From the NCBI RefSeq assembly GCF_001426545.1, contig NZ_LMEZ01000005.1, forward strand, positions 891,333 to 955,332: a stretch of 64,000 bases of DNA. The letters are read 5' to 3'. Below, piece after piece: positions 41,617 through 50,765 of the stretch. The notes beneath the pieces were generated by a model. The model did not search any database and was not told the DNA's origin. It was given only the letters and a program-made list of their open reading frames with translations. The stretch comes from Mycobacterium sp. Root135 (GTDB lineage Bacteria > Actinomycetota > Actinomycetes > Mycobacteriales > Mycobacteriaceae). The position numbers were made by a program, and so were the translations under genes. Every line of letters starts with the position of its first letter. The first letter of the stretch is position 1.

Positions 41617-44370
41617 ATGGGCCGGGACACTCCGCGCGTGGCGCTGTTGGGGCGCCGACGCGAGCGAGACGTTCTTGCCGGAGTGCTCGCGCGGGCCAGG
41701 GAGGGACGCAGCGGCGTCCTGGTTCTGCGGGGTGACGCAGGCATCGGAAAGACCGCTCTGCTGGCCGACGCCACCGCCACCGCGCCCGCCGACCTTCACA
41801 CCATCACCATCAGCGGTGCTGAATCGGAGATGGAGCTTGCCTACGCCGGCGTGCAACAGTTGTGCGCCCCTCTGGTGGGGCGTGTCGACCGGCTACCCGC
41901 GCCCCAAGGCAAGGCGTTGCGGGTCGCCCTGGGCTTGCGGGAAGGTGCCGTGCCCGACCGCCTTCTGGTGGGCCTCGCCGTTTTGACTCTGCTCGGAGAC
42001 GCCGCTGGCGAACGCCCCGTCGTCTGCATCGTCGACGATGCCCAGTGGGTGGACCGAGCGTCCCTGCAAGCGTTGACGTTTGCCGCGCGACGGTTGCTCG
42101 CCGACCCCGTCGTGATGATCTTCGCCGCGCGCACACCGGTCCTCGATCCGGAGCTGGCTGGGCTCCCCGAGCTGAACGTGACAGGTCTCGCTCATGCCGA
42201 TGCCAGCGAGCTGCTCGCCGCGGTGTTGCCCGGCCCGATGGACGAGAACGTCAGGCAGAACATCCTCGCTGAAGCTGCCGGCAATCCACTGGCGTTGCTC
42301 GAGCTCCGAACTGCACTTGCCCCAGCGCAATTGGCGGGTGGATACGGTCTCGCCGCGGCAAAGCCGCTGGCGACACGGATCGAGCAGTCGTTCAGCAGCC
42401 GGTTGCGCGAACTGCCGCCGCAGACACGCACGCTCCTCCTGCTCGCCGCCGCCGAGCCCACCGGTGAGCCGGCGTGGTTGTGGGCGGCCGCAGCGACGTT
42501 GAGACTCGGGGTGGACGCCAGTGTTCCCGCAGAGCGGAGCGGGCTGGTCACCGTCGACACGGGCGTCCACTTCCGGCACCCGTTGGTGCGATCGGCCGTC
42601 TACCGCGACGCCCTTCCGTCCGAGCGACGCCAGGCGCACGCCGCGCTGGCCGACGTCGTCTCGGGGACTGGCTCAGACGAGCACGGCGCGTGGCACCGTG
42701 CGCACGCGGCAAGCGCACCCGACGAGGCGGTCGCCGCCGAGCTAGTGCGGTCAGCCGAGCGGGCCCGCTCACGCGGCGGTGCCACCGCGTCGGCAGCGTT
42801 TCTCGCCTACGCCGTCGACCTGACTCCCGACCCGCTACGGCGGTCCGAGCGCGCACTTCACGCGGCCCAGGCCAAGCTGGACGCGGCAGACCCGGACGCC
42901 GCCGCCGGGCTGTTGGCGTCCGTTGTGCGTGTGCGCAGTGACCTGATGGATGCGCGCGCCGACCTGTTGCGCGCGAAGATCGCCTTCGCCGCCCGGCGCG
43001 GTCGCGACGCCCCGCCCCTGCTGCTCGCGGCAGCCGAGCGACTGCGGACGTCCAATCCGGCGCTCTCGCGCGAGACCTACCTCGAGGCGCTGATGGCGGC
43101 GATGATCGTCGGCCGACTCTCCGTCGGTGCGCACGCGTCGACGGCCGCGATCGCCACTGCGGCGCAGCACGCGCCACCACCATCGGATCCTCCGTCGGCG
43201 GTCGACCTCTTTCTGGAGGGGCTGATCGTGCGGCTCACCCGCGGGCACACCTTGGCGGTCCCGCTGCTGCAACGAGCCGTCCGTCAGTACCTGGCGGACA
43301 TCGACGCGGGTGCGGCCGACCCGCGGTGGCACGACATCACCAACCGGGTCCTCCTCGACCTCTTCGACCAAGACACCTATGACGCCCTCAACGCCCGCCA
43401 AGCGGACATGCTGCTGGCGGCGGGGGAGTTGACGGTTCTCCCCTCTGCGCTCACCACGTACGCGGGCGCCTGCGTCACCTCCGGCGACTTCACCAAGGCG
43501 GCACAACTGCTCGACCAGTCCGACGCCATCTCCTCGGCAACCGGGGCGCCGCCGCACCGCTCGATCCAGACCTACCTTGCCGCGTGCCGAGGGCAGGACG
43601 AACTCGGAAACCAACTGGCACGGAACACGATTCGGGAAGCCACGTCGCGTGGGGAGGGCAGCGAGGTCACCGTCGTACTCTTCTCGTTGGCCGTTCTGCA
43701 CAACGGGCTCGCCCAGTACGACCAGGCGTTGGCGGCGTGCACGTCTGCTTTGGACTACGACGACGTCGGCATGCATGGCCATCTGCTGAACGAGATGGTG
43801 GAGGCTGCCGCCCGGTCCCGCAACATGACACTCGCCGAAACCACTGCCGCACAGCTGACCGAAATCGCCGAGGCATCCGGAACGCCGACTGCACTCGGCT
43901 ATTCAGCGCGTGCCAGGGCGCTGGTGAACCCGGGCGCCGGTGCCGACGATGAATATCACACTGCCATAACGGAATTGGAGCGTTCACCGCTGAAGGTGCT
44001 GACCGCGCGCACCCGACTTCTTTACGGGGAATGGCTCCGCCGCGCCAACCGGCGAGCCGACGCGTGCAGCCAACTGCGGATTGCCCACGAGATGTTCCTG
44101 CACATGGGGGCCGACGGCTTCGCCGAACGGACGCGCCGCGAGCTCCACGCAGCCGGCGAGCCTCAACGACGCGACAGGAGTGCCACGTCGGCGGCCGACC
44201 TGACCAGTCAAGAGCGCTACATTGCCCGGCTCGCAGGAGACGGCTACACCAACTCCGAGATCGCCAGTCACCTCTTCATCAGTCCGCGCACGGTGGAGTG
44301 GCACCTGAGCAAGATCTACCCGAAGCTCGGAGTGACGTCACGGCGCGAGTTGAGGCGCCTGCAGTTCTAG
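41617..44370 (+). CDS. large ATP-binding LuxR-family regulator (LAL type)
   Basis: 917 residues. Of two in-frame ATGs (41608, 41617) the second is preferred because GGGAAG lies 9 bases upstream of it. N-terminal P-loop ATPase: Walker A GDAGIGKTALL near residues 39-49, Walker B VVCIVDDAQWVD. A long helical middle part resembles TPR-like repeats. C-terminal LuxR helix-turn-helix: LTSQERYIARLAGDGYTNSEIASHLF and ISPRTVEWHLSKIYPKLGV. Such regulators activate transcription after binding ATP and an inducer. Divergent from the oxidase/tautomerase/decarboxylase operon, its most likely target. Confidence 0.92.
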   Translation: MGRDTPRVALLGRRRERDVLAGVLARAREGRSGVLVLRGDAGIGKTALLADATATAPADLHTITISGAESEMELAYAGVQQLCAPLVGRVDRLPAPQGKALRVALGLREGAVPDRLLVGLAVLTLLGDAAGERPVVCIVDDAQWVDRASLQALTFAARRLLADPVVMIFAARTPVLDPELAGLPELNVTGLAHADASELLAAVLPGPMDENVRQNILAEAAGNPLALLELRTALAPAQLAGGYGLAAAKPLATRIEQSFSSRLRELPPQTRTLLLLAAAEPTGEPAWLWAAAATLRLGVDASVPAERSGLVTVDTGVHFRHPLVRSAVYRDALPSERRQAHAALADVVSGTGSDEHGAWHRAHAASAPDEAVAAELVRSAERARSRGGATASAAFLAYAVDLTPDPLRRSERALHAAQAKLDAADPDAAAGLLASVVRVRSDLMDARADLLRAKIAFAARRGRDAPPLLLAAAERLRTSNPALSRETYLEALMAAMIVGRLSVGAHASTAAIATAAQHAPPPSDPPSAVDLFLEGLIVRLTRGHTLAVPLLQRAVRQYLADIDAGAADPRWHDITNRVLLDLFDQDTYDALNARQADMLLAAGELTVLPSALTTYAGACVTSGDFTKAAQLLDQSDAISSATGAPPHRSIQTYLAACRGQDELGNQLARNTIREATSRGEGSEVTVVLFSLAVLHNGLAQYDQALAACTSALDYDDVGMHGHLLNEMVEAAARSRNMTLAETTAAQLTEIAEASGTPTALGYSARARALVNPGAGADDEYHTAITELERSPLKVLTARTRLLYGEWLRRANRRADACSQLRIAHEMFLHMGADGFAERTRRELHAAGEPQRRDRSATSAADLTSQERYIARLAGDGYTNSEIASHLFISPRTVEWHLSKIYPKLGVTSRRELRRLQF

Positions 44371-44457
44371 TCGTGGTGAGGTTGATTGGGCCCCCGCTCG
44401 GGCGCACGGCGAGTGGTTCGCGTCATCGATGGTCATTCAGGTGGTCCGCCTGAGTGG

Positions 44458-45096
44458 TCAGTCCGGCGTGCGCAGCGTCGCCATCAAAGCGTCCAGTGCG
44501 TATTCGAACACCGCGTCGTAGTCGGTGGGAGCCTGGAGGGCTTCGGCGAGGGCCCGGTCGGCCAAGGCGTCCGACCACAGTGACGGATCCTTCTCGACGT
44601 GCTTGGCCCCGCGTACTGCCGAGAACTGCATCACCGCCGACGAGATGACGTGCACCTGCACCGCGCGAAGGACGAGCGCTGCATCGTTTCCGGTCACTCC
44701 CAGTTCAGCCAGCTGCCCCGCCAAAGCCCGCTCGATGGGCAGGAACAGTTGCGGCGTGCGGTCGCGTTCATGAGCGATGCTGAGAAGGTGCTGACGCTCG
44801 ATCAGTACACGGCGTTGCGAACGGGCCAGTGACGCAATGCGTTCTTTCGCGTTGTCACCTTGGGCAGGCAGGTTGGCCAGTTCGCCGAGCAATCGCTCGA
44901 CGAGGCTGTCCAACAGTTGGTCCCGGCCGCCGATGTGCCAGTAGATGGACGTGACGGCCACACCGAGTCGATCGGCGAGTCCGCGCATGGTGAGTGCCTT
45001 CACCCCGTCGACCTCGATCAGCTCCGCCGCGGTCTTCAGGATCAGTTCCGGGTTGACGCCCGGATCGCCAGCGGGTTTACGGAGCGGCGGCGTCAT
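44458..45096 (-). CDS. TetR family transcriptional regulator
   Basis: 212 residues from ATG 45096 (a GTG 9 bases upstream is possible). Helix-turn-helix at about residues 15-60: ILKTAAELIEVDGVKALTMRGLADRLGVAVTSIYWHIGGRDQLLDSL. The ligand-binding domain is unassigned. Divergent from the amidohydrolase; a perfect 17-base palindrome in the gap (45183-45199) is the probable operator, giving autoregulation and control of the amidohydrolase/epoxide hydrolase pair. Confidence 0.88.
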   Translation of the reverse strand: MTPPLRKPAGDPGVNPELILKTAAELIEVDGVKALTMRGLADRLGVAVTSIYWHIGGRDQLLDSLVERLLGELANLPAQGDNAKERIASLARSQRRVLIERQHLLSIAHERDRTPQLFLPIERALAGQLAELGVTGNDAALVLRAVQVHVISSAVMQFSAVRGAKHVEKDPSLWSDALADRALAEALQAPTDYDAVFEYALDALMATLRTPD

Positions 45097-45182
45097 CGGT
45101 GTCACCCCCGTCGTCGGAAAGTCGCGACCCCGACGTTCGGGCGAAATGGTCCGGGCGATTCGCAACGCTATTACATTCGGCC

Positions 45183-45199
45183 CTGTAACGGCGTTACAG
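45183..45199. promoter_or_regulatory. perfect palindrome, probable TetR operator
   Basis: CTGTAACG-G-CGTTACAG: two 8-base arms around one base, in the 142-bp gap between the TetR gene and the amidohydrolase, 39 bp upstream of the latter's GTG. Size and symmetry are typical of TetR-family operators. A partial copy (TTACATTCGG) lies just upstream. Confidence 0.7.
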
Positions 45200-45238
45200 G
45201 AACGAAGAATCGGCCGACGCCGTCCACGAGGAGGAAAC

Positions 45239-46999
45239 GTGTTCGACCTGAAGATCACCGGCGGAACCGTGGTGGACGGCACGGGAGCCGACCGATTCAC
45301 GGCGGACGTGGCGGTCAAGGACGGCAAGATCGTCGAGATCCGTCGTCGCGGACCCTCCGATCCACCGCTGGAGGGCAACGCCACCGAGACGATCGACGCC
45401 ACGGGCAGGATCGTAGCGCCGGGTTTCGTCGACATCCACACCCACTACGACGGTCAGGTCACCTGGGACAGCGTGTTGGAACCGTCGAGCAATCACGGTG
45501 TCACCACGGTCGTGGCGGGCAACTGCGGCGTCGGCTTCGCACCGGTGCGGCCTGGCAGCGAGGAATGGCTGATCGCGCTGATGGAGGGTGTCGAGGACAT
45601 CCCCGGAACGGCGCTTACCGAGGGAATGACGTGGGGCTGGGAGAGCTACGCGGAGTACCTCGACGTGATCGGCAAACAAGAACTCGCCGTCGACTTTGGC
45701 AGCCAGATCGCGCACGGCACGGTGCGGGCATATGCGATGGGGGAGCGCGGGGCCCGCAACGAAGCGGCCACCCCGGACGACATCGCCGCGATGAGCCGGT
45801 TGGTCCGCGAAGCCGCGGAGGCCGGCGCACTGGGCTTCTCGTCGTCGCGCACGATCGCGCACCGCGCGATGGACGGCGAGCCCGTCCCGGGGACGTATGC
45901 GGCCGAGGATGAACTGTTCGCCCTCGGCCACGCCATGGCTGCCGGCGGGGCGGGCGTGTTCGAACTCGCCCCGCAGGGCGCGGCGGGGGAGGACATCGTC
46001 GCACCGAAGAAGGAACTGGAATGGATGCGACGGCTCGGCTCCGAGATCGACTGCGCGCTCAGCTTCGCGTTGATCCAGGTCGACGCCGACCCGAACCTGT
46101 GGCGCGAACAACTCGACATCTCGGCAGCCGCGCACGAGGCGGGCAGCCGGCTGCACCCGCAGATCGCCGCCCGCCCGTTCGGCATGCTGCTCGGTTTCCC
46201 CGGGCATCACGCCTTCACCCACCGCCCCACCTATCGGCGGTTGAAGGCCGAGTGCACCCGCGAAGAGCTCGCCGCCCGATTGGCTGAACCCGCTGTGCGA
46301 CAGGCGATCCTGTCCGAAGACGACTTGCCGATCGATCCGACGAAGCTGTTCGACGGCATGTTCGCGCTGGCGCAGAACGTGACCGAGCGGCTGTATTACC
46401 TCGGGGAGCCGCCCAACTACGAACCTACCGACGAAGACACGGTGGCCACCATCGCGCGACAGCGGGGACAGGATCCGCTGGCGGCGATGTACGACCTCAT
46501 GTTGGAGGCCGACGCCGGCAACATGTTGATGTTCCCGATGTTCAACTACTCCAACGGAAATCACGATGCGATCCGCGAGATGATGACCCACCCCGCGGGC
46601 GTGATGGGACTGTCCGACGGAGGAGCGCACTGCAGCATGATCTGCGACGCGTCGTATCCGACGTTCCTGTTGACGCACTGGGCGCGGGATCGCCATCGGG
46701 GCGACACGCTGCCGCTGGAGTACGTCATCCGCAAGCAGGCGCACGACACCGCGGCGCTGTTCGGTCTGAACGACCGCGGGGTCATCGGCGTCGGAAAGAA
46801 GGCCGACATGAACGTCATCGACATGAAGGCCCTCACGTTGCACGCTCCGCGGATGGCCTACGACCTGCCCGCGGGTGGTCACCGGTTGGTCCAGGGGGCA
46901 TCCGGCTACGACGCGACGATCGTCAGCGGGGTCGTGACGCGTCGCCATGGCACCGACACCGGTGCGCGTCCGGGTCGGCTGGTGCGCGGAGCGCGCTGA
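45239..46999 (+). CDS. D-aminoacylase-type amidohydrolase
   Basis: 586 residues from GTG 45239 with a strong AGGAGGAAAC ribosome site. Metal-dependent hydrolase barrel: first metal motif DIHTHYDGQ (His67, His69), [10 protein letters not shown] with the Cys typical of the D-aminoacylase branch, and late [13 protein letters not shown] with the catalytic Asp. C-terminal [15 protein letters not shown] is the usual composite beta domain. The family hydrolyses N-acyl-D-amino acids, hydantoin-like rings or related amides. Four bases before the epoxide hydrolase, so both are probably one TetR-controlled operon. Confidence 0.88.
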   Translation: MFDLKITGGTVVDGTGADRFTADVAVKDGKIVEIRRRGPSDPPLEGNATETIDATGRIVAPGFVDIHTHYDGQVTWDSVLEPSSNHGVTTVVAGNCGVGFAPVRPGSEEWLIALMEGVEDIPGTALTEGMTWGWESYAEYLDVIGKQELAVDFGSQIAHGTVRAYAMGERGARNEAATPDDIAAMSRLVREAAEAGALGFSSSRTIAHRAMDGEPVPGTYAAEDELFALGHAMAAGGAGVFELAPQGAAGEDIVAPKKELEWMRRLGSEIDCALSFALIQVDADPNLWREQLDISAAAHEAGSRLHPQIAARPFGMLLGFPGHHAFTHRPTYRRLKAECTREELAARLAEPAVRQAILSEDDLPIDPTKLFDGMFALAQNVTERLYYLGEPPNYEPTDEDTVATIARQRGQDPLAAMYDLMLEADAGNMLMFPMFNYSNGNHDAIREMMTHPAGVMGLSDGGAHCSMICDASYPTFLLTHWARDRHRGDTLPLEYVIRKQAHDTAALFGLNDRGVIGVGKKADMNVIDMKALTLHAPRMAYDLPAGGHRLVQGASGYDATIVSGVVTRRHGTDTGARPGRLVRGAR

Positions 47000-47002
47000 A
47001 CC

Positions 47003-48154
47003 ATGCCCACCACCGTCACCGTCATGCCTTACCCCATCGCCGTTGCCCAAGAGCACCTCGACGATCTGCAGCGCAGGCTCGAATCCGCCCGCTGGCCTGC
47101 CGAGATCGACGGGGCAGGCGGGGACTACGGAACCGACCAGGCCTTCTTGCGCACGGTGATCGACAGATGGGCCAACGGATATGACTGGCGGCGAACCGAA
47201 TCCGAACTGAATGGGTGGGGCTCGTTCACCACCGTCGCCGCCGGGCAGCGGGTGCATTTTCTTCACACTCGGTCAGCCGACCCCGACGCCATCCCGCTGG
47301 TTCTCACCCACGGCTGGCCCGGGTCGATCGTCGAGTTCCTCGACGCGCTTCCCATGCTCACCGAGCGCTTTCACCTCGTCGTCGTGTCGATGCCTGGCTA
47401 CGGATTCTCCGGCCCGACCAGTGAGCGGGGGATCGACGTGGCCAGGGTGGCCGCCGCGGTCGCCGACGTCATGGCTCAGCTCGGGTACGACCGCTATGTC
47501 GCTCAGGGCGGTGACTGGGGCGCGTTGGTCACGCGATACCTCGGCGAGCACTTCACGCCGAATGTCGTTGCCATTCATACCAACATGTTGTTCGCGTTGC
47601 CGTTGGAAGGCGCCGCTGACGCGATGGACGGCGTCACCGAGGACGAGATCGCCGCGATCGTCCGGACATCCGCCCAAGTCGTCGACGGCACCGCGTACAT
47701 GGACGTGCAGTCGACGCGGCCTCACTCGGTCGGCTTCGGCCTGGACGACTCGCCGATCGGGCTGGCCGGGTGGATCCTGGAGAAGTTCGCCGCGTGGTGC
47801 GATACCCGCGAGGGTATGCCGGTCGGCACCGACCGGCTGATCGACAACCTGATGATGTACTGGCTCACGCGCACTGCGACGTCGGCCGCGCGCCTCTACT
47901 GCGAATCGGCCCGGGCAGGCACCGGTGCCCTGAGTCCGTGGCAAGGGCGGGTCGACGTCCCGACCGGTTATGCGGTGTACCCGTGCGAGATCCTTCAGAC
48001 GCCCCGAGTCTGGGCGGAGAAGCACTACAACCTGGTGCACTACACACATCAGGACCGCGGCGGTCACTTCGCCGCCTTCGAGCAACCCCAGCTCTTCGCC
48101 GCCGATCTCAAGGCGTACGGAGAAAGCCTGCGCGGGTCAGGCCTGTTCGGGTGA
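47003..48154 (+). CDS. epoxide hydrolase (EHN-domain, microsomal type)
   Basis: 383 residues. N-terminal EHN region (VAQEHLDDLQRRLESARWP) then the alpha/beta hydrolase core: oxyanion motif HGWPGS (103-108), nucleophile Asp171 in QGGDWGAL, and base His in DRGGHFAAFEQPQLF near the C-terminus. Tyrosines for epoxide protonation are available in the lid. It opens epoxides to vicinal diols, with likely xenobiotic or lipid epoxide substrates. Start 3 bp after the amidohydrolase stop. Confidence 0.9.
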   Translation: MPTTVTVMPYPIAVAQEHLDDLQRRLESARWPAEIDGAGGDYGTDQAFLRTVIDRWANGYDWRRTESELNGWGSFTTVAAGQRVHFLHTRSADPDAIPLVLTHGWPGSIVEFLDALPMLTERFHLVVVSMPGYGFSGPTSERGIDVARVAAAVADVMAQLGYDRYVAQGGDWGALVTRYLGEHFTPNVVAIHTNMLFALPLEGAADAMDGVTEDEIAAIVRTSAQVVDGTAYMDVQSTRPHSVGFGLDDSPIGLAGWILEKFAAWCDTREGMPVGTDRLIDNLMMYWLTRTATSAARLYCESARAGTGALSPWQGRVDVPTGYAVYPCEILQTPRVWAEKHYNLVHYTHQDRGGHFAAFEQPQLFAADLKAYGESLRGSGLFG

Positions 48155-48195
48155 GCTGGACTTCGCGATGACATTGTTTGGGTACAGGGGTCTAG

Positions 48196-49251
48196 GTGAG
48201 TATGAAGACCATGAACCTTCCGGTCGTCCCGCCACTCGAGCCGATGCTGGCCAAGGCGGCCGTCAACGTGCCCGACGATGCCGGTGTCTGGTCCTACGAG
48301 CCCAAGTGGGACGGCTTCCGCGCGCTGGTGTTCCGCGACGGCGACGACGTGGTGCTGCAATCGCGCAGCGGCAAGGAACTCGGACGGTACTTCCCCGAAC
48401 TCGTCCAGTCGCTGCGTGACGAGCTGGCGCCCCGCTGCGTCCTCGACGGCGAGGTCGTCGTGCCCCGGGAGATCGACGGCCGCATCCGCCTTGACTGGGA
48501 GTCGCTGAGCCAGCGCATCCATCCCGCCGAGAGCCGCGTAACCATGTTGGCCGAGCAGACGCCCGCGCACTTCATCGGATTCGACGCGCTGGCCACCGCC
48601 GACCGGTCGCTGCTCGACCAACCGTTTCGCCTCCGCCGGGAGGCGCTGCTAGAGCTGGTCAATGAGAAGACGTGGTGCCACGTCACCCGCACCACCGAGG
48701 ACCCTCAGCTCGGCACGCAGTGGCTGACCACCTTCGAGGGGGCCGGACTGGACGGGGTGATCGCCAAGCGGCTCGACGGTCGCTACCTCCCCGGCAAGCG
48801 CGACATGGTCAAGGTCAAGCACAAGCGCGACGCCGACTGCGTCGCCATCGGATACCGCGTGCACAAGAGCGGCGAGGGTGTCGGGTCGATTCTGCTCGGG
48901 CTGTACGACGAGGGCGGCGAGCTGCAGATGATCGGCGGCGCAGCATCGTTCAGCGTCAAGGACCGCATCAAGCTACTGGCCGAGCTGGAGCCGCTACGCG
49001 ACGGCGACGCGCGTGACGGCGACCCCAGCCGGTGGAACTCCGCGGCCGACAAGCGGTGGATTCCCGTGCGCCCGGAGCGGGTCGCCGAGGTGGCCTACGA
49101 CCAGATGGAGGGCAACGGCCACAGCGGTCGGCGCTTTCGGCACGCGGTGAAGTTCATGCGCTGGCGGCCCGACCGCGAGCCCGCAAGCTGCACCTTCGCT
49201 CAGCTCGACGTCCCGCTGAACTACGACCTGTCCGACGTATTGGAGAGCTGA
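48196..49251 (+). CDS. ligC: ATP-dependent DNA ligase LigC (copy 2 in window)
   Basis: 351 residues; GTG 48196 used, though ATG 48202 or 48211 would give an N-terminus closer to the other copy. Motif I EPKWDGFR with the adenylated Lys, DGEVVVP, EGAGLDGVIAKRLDGRY (motif IV) and DMVKVKHKRDADCV (motif V) are intact, followed by the OB domain. Directly abuts polD, so the pair can supply gap filling and sealing in Ku/LigD-independent end processing or base excision repair. Confidence 0.94.
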   Translation: MSMKTMNLPVVPPLEPMLAKAAVNVPDDAGVWSYEPKWDGFRALVFRDGDDVVLQSRSGKELGRYFPELVQSLRDELAPRCVLDGEVVVPREIDGRIRLDWESLSQRIHPAESRVTMLAEQTPAHFIGFDALATADRSLLDQPFRLRREALLELVNEKTWCHVTRTTEDPQLGTQWLTTFEGAGLDGVIAKRLDGRYLPGKRDMVKVKHKRDADCVAIGYRVHKSGEGVGSILLGLYDEGGELQMIGGAASFSVKDRIKLLAELEPLRDGDARDGDPSRWNSAADKRWIPVRPERVAEVAYDQMEGNGHSGRRFRHAVKFMRWRPDREPASCTFAQLDVPLNYDLSDVLES

Positions 49252-50310
49252 ATGGCAAGTCCTGCAACCGAAGTCGACGTGGACGGCGTGGCCGTCCGGT
49301 TGACCAGCCCGGACAAGGTGTACTTCCCCAAGCTTGGCGCCGGTGGCACCAAGCGGGTGCTCTTCGACTACTACCTCGCGGTCGCGCAGCCGATGGTTGC
49401 GGCGCTGCGGGACCGTCCCACGCATCTGCAGCGCTTCCCCGACGGTATCGAAGGCGAGGAGATCTACCAGAAGCGTGTTCCCGCAAAGCATCCCGATTAC
49501 CTGGAGACGTGCCAGGTGACCTTCCCGTCAGGCCGGACCGCCGATGCCCTCAAGGTGGCGCACCCCTCGGCGATCGCGTGGGCCGCGCAGATGGGCACCG
49601 TCACGTTCCACCCGTGGCAGGTGCGGTGCCCCGACGTCGAACACCCCGACGAACTGCGCGTCGACCTGGACCCGCAGCCGGGCACCGACTTCACGGACGC
49701 GGCCGAGATCGCCGTCGAGGTGCTCAAACCCGTGCTCGACGAACTCGGCCTCGTCGGCTACCCGAAGACCTCCGGTGGCCGCGGCGTGCACGTGTTCATT
49801 CGCATCAGGCCGGACTGGGACTTCATTGCCGTCCGGCGGGCGGGTATAGCGCTGGCCCGCGAGGTGGAGCGGCGCGCGCCGGACCGGGTGACGACGTCGT
49901 GGTGGAAGGAGGAGCGGGGCGAGCGGCTCTTCATCGACTACAACCAGAATGCGCGCGACCGCACCTTCGCGTCGGCGTACTCGGCGCGGCGCACTCAGAT
50001 CGCCACGGTGTCCACGCCGCTGTCGTGGGCAGACCTGTCCGGGGCCGACCCCGACGACTACACGATCGCCACCGTGCCGAAACTCGTTGCCAGCCGGACG
50101 GATCCGTGGGCTGACATCGAGAAGGTGGCGCACTCCATCGAGCCGCTGCTGGAGATGGTGGCCGCCGACGAGGAGCGTGGCCTCGCCGACCTGCCCTACC
50201 CGCCGAGCTATCCCAAGATGCCTGGCGAGCCGCCGCGCGTGCAGCCGAGTAAGAAGGTAGCGGAGCATTGGGACGCGGACGGCAACCCGGCAGGCCAGGA
50301 CCGCCACTAG
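49252..50310 (+). CDS. polD1: stand-alone LigD-type polymerase/primase domain (PolD)
   Basis: 352 residues, the archaeo-eukaryotic primase fold without ligase or nuclease domains. Catalytic metal motif RVDLDPQPG with Asp138 and Asp140, a third Asp in LFIDYNQN, phosphate-binding HPWQVR and TSGGRGVHVF. Adds ribo- or deoxynucleotides to DNA ends and fills short gaps. ATG immediately follows the ligC TGA with no spacer, so the two are coupled. In M. smegmatis a similar PolD1-LigC1 pair is known to me. Confidence 0.93.
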   Translation: MASPATEVDVDGVAVRLTSPDKVYFPKLGAGGTKRVLFDYYLAVAQPMVAALRDRPTHLQRFPDGIEGEEIYQKRVPAKHPDYLETCQVTFPSGRTADALKVAHPSAIAWAAQMGTVTFHPWQVRCPDVEHPDELRVDLDPQPGTDFTDAAEIAVEVLKPVLDELGLVGYPKTSGGRGVHVFIRIRPDWDFIAVRRAGIALAREVERRAPDRVTTSWWKEERGERLFIDYNQNARDRTFASAYSARRTQIATVSTPLSWADLSGADPDDYTIATVPKLVASRTDPWADIEKVAHSIEPLLEMVAADEERGLADLPYPPSYPKMPGEPPRVQPSKKVAEHWDADGNPAGQDRH

Positions 50311-50393
50311 AGGCGGAATCAAACAGGACTGAAGTCCGTTTGGTGTGGTGTCGGTGTCGTGAAGGTCGACACCCTTGGGTTGAGGGGCGGACC

Positions 50394-50765
50394 ATGACTG
50401 CTACCGAACGAACACTTGAACTGCTCGCCCGGAATCTTCAGGAGGTCTTCGGAGAGGGCGATATGCGGCGTCGGCGCGCCGCGATCGAGGACTTCTACAC
50501 CGACGACTGCGTGGTCGTCACACCAGACGGAACATATGTCGGGCACGACGCCCTGAACGATTTCGCCGGTGATCTGCGCGCGACGCATCCGGATTACGTC
50601 TACACCCATAGCGGAGAGCCCCAGGTGGTGCAGGACGCGGGAATCGTCGCGTGGGGCTCGGGCCTCAAAGACGAAGACCCGGAGTACACCGGGTTGGACG
50701 TTCTCTTGGTCCGCGACGGCAAGATCGCCACGCTGTACGTCTTTCTGAATCCCACGCTGTCGTAG
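50394..50765 (+). CDS. SnoaL/NTF2-like domain protein
   Basis: 123 residues from ATG 50394 with TGAGGGGCGG upstream. The pattern RRAAIEDFYTDDCVVVTPDGTYVGHDALNDFAGDL followed by VVQDAGIVAWGSG and GLDVLLVRDGKIATLYVFLNP is the usual cone-shaped NTF2-like fold, a small-molecule binding or isomerase scaffold. Its end meets the convergent PepSY gene with no gap. Function unknown. Confidence 0.8.
   Translation: MTATERTLELLARNLQEVFGEGDMRRRRAAIEDFYTDDCVVVTPDGTYVGHDALNDFAGDLRATHPDYVYTHSGEPQVVQDAGIVAWGSGLKDEDPEYTGLDVLLVRDGKIATLYVFLNPTLS

Noticed and set aside
45194..47266. 690-codon minus-strand frame opposite the amidohydrolase
   Set aside because: Shadow; the sense frame has HTHYDG and DGGAHC motifs and a strong ribosome site.
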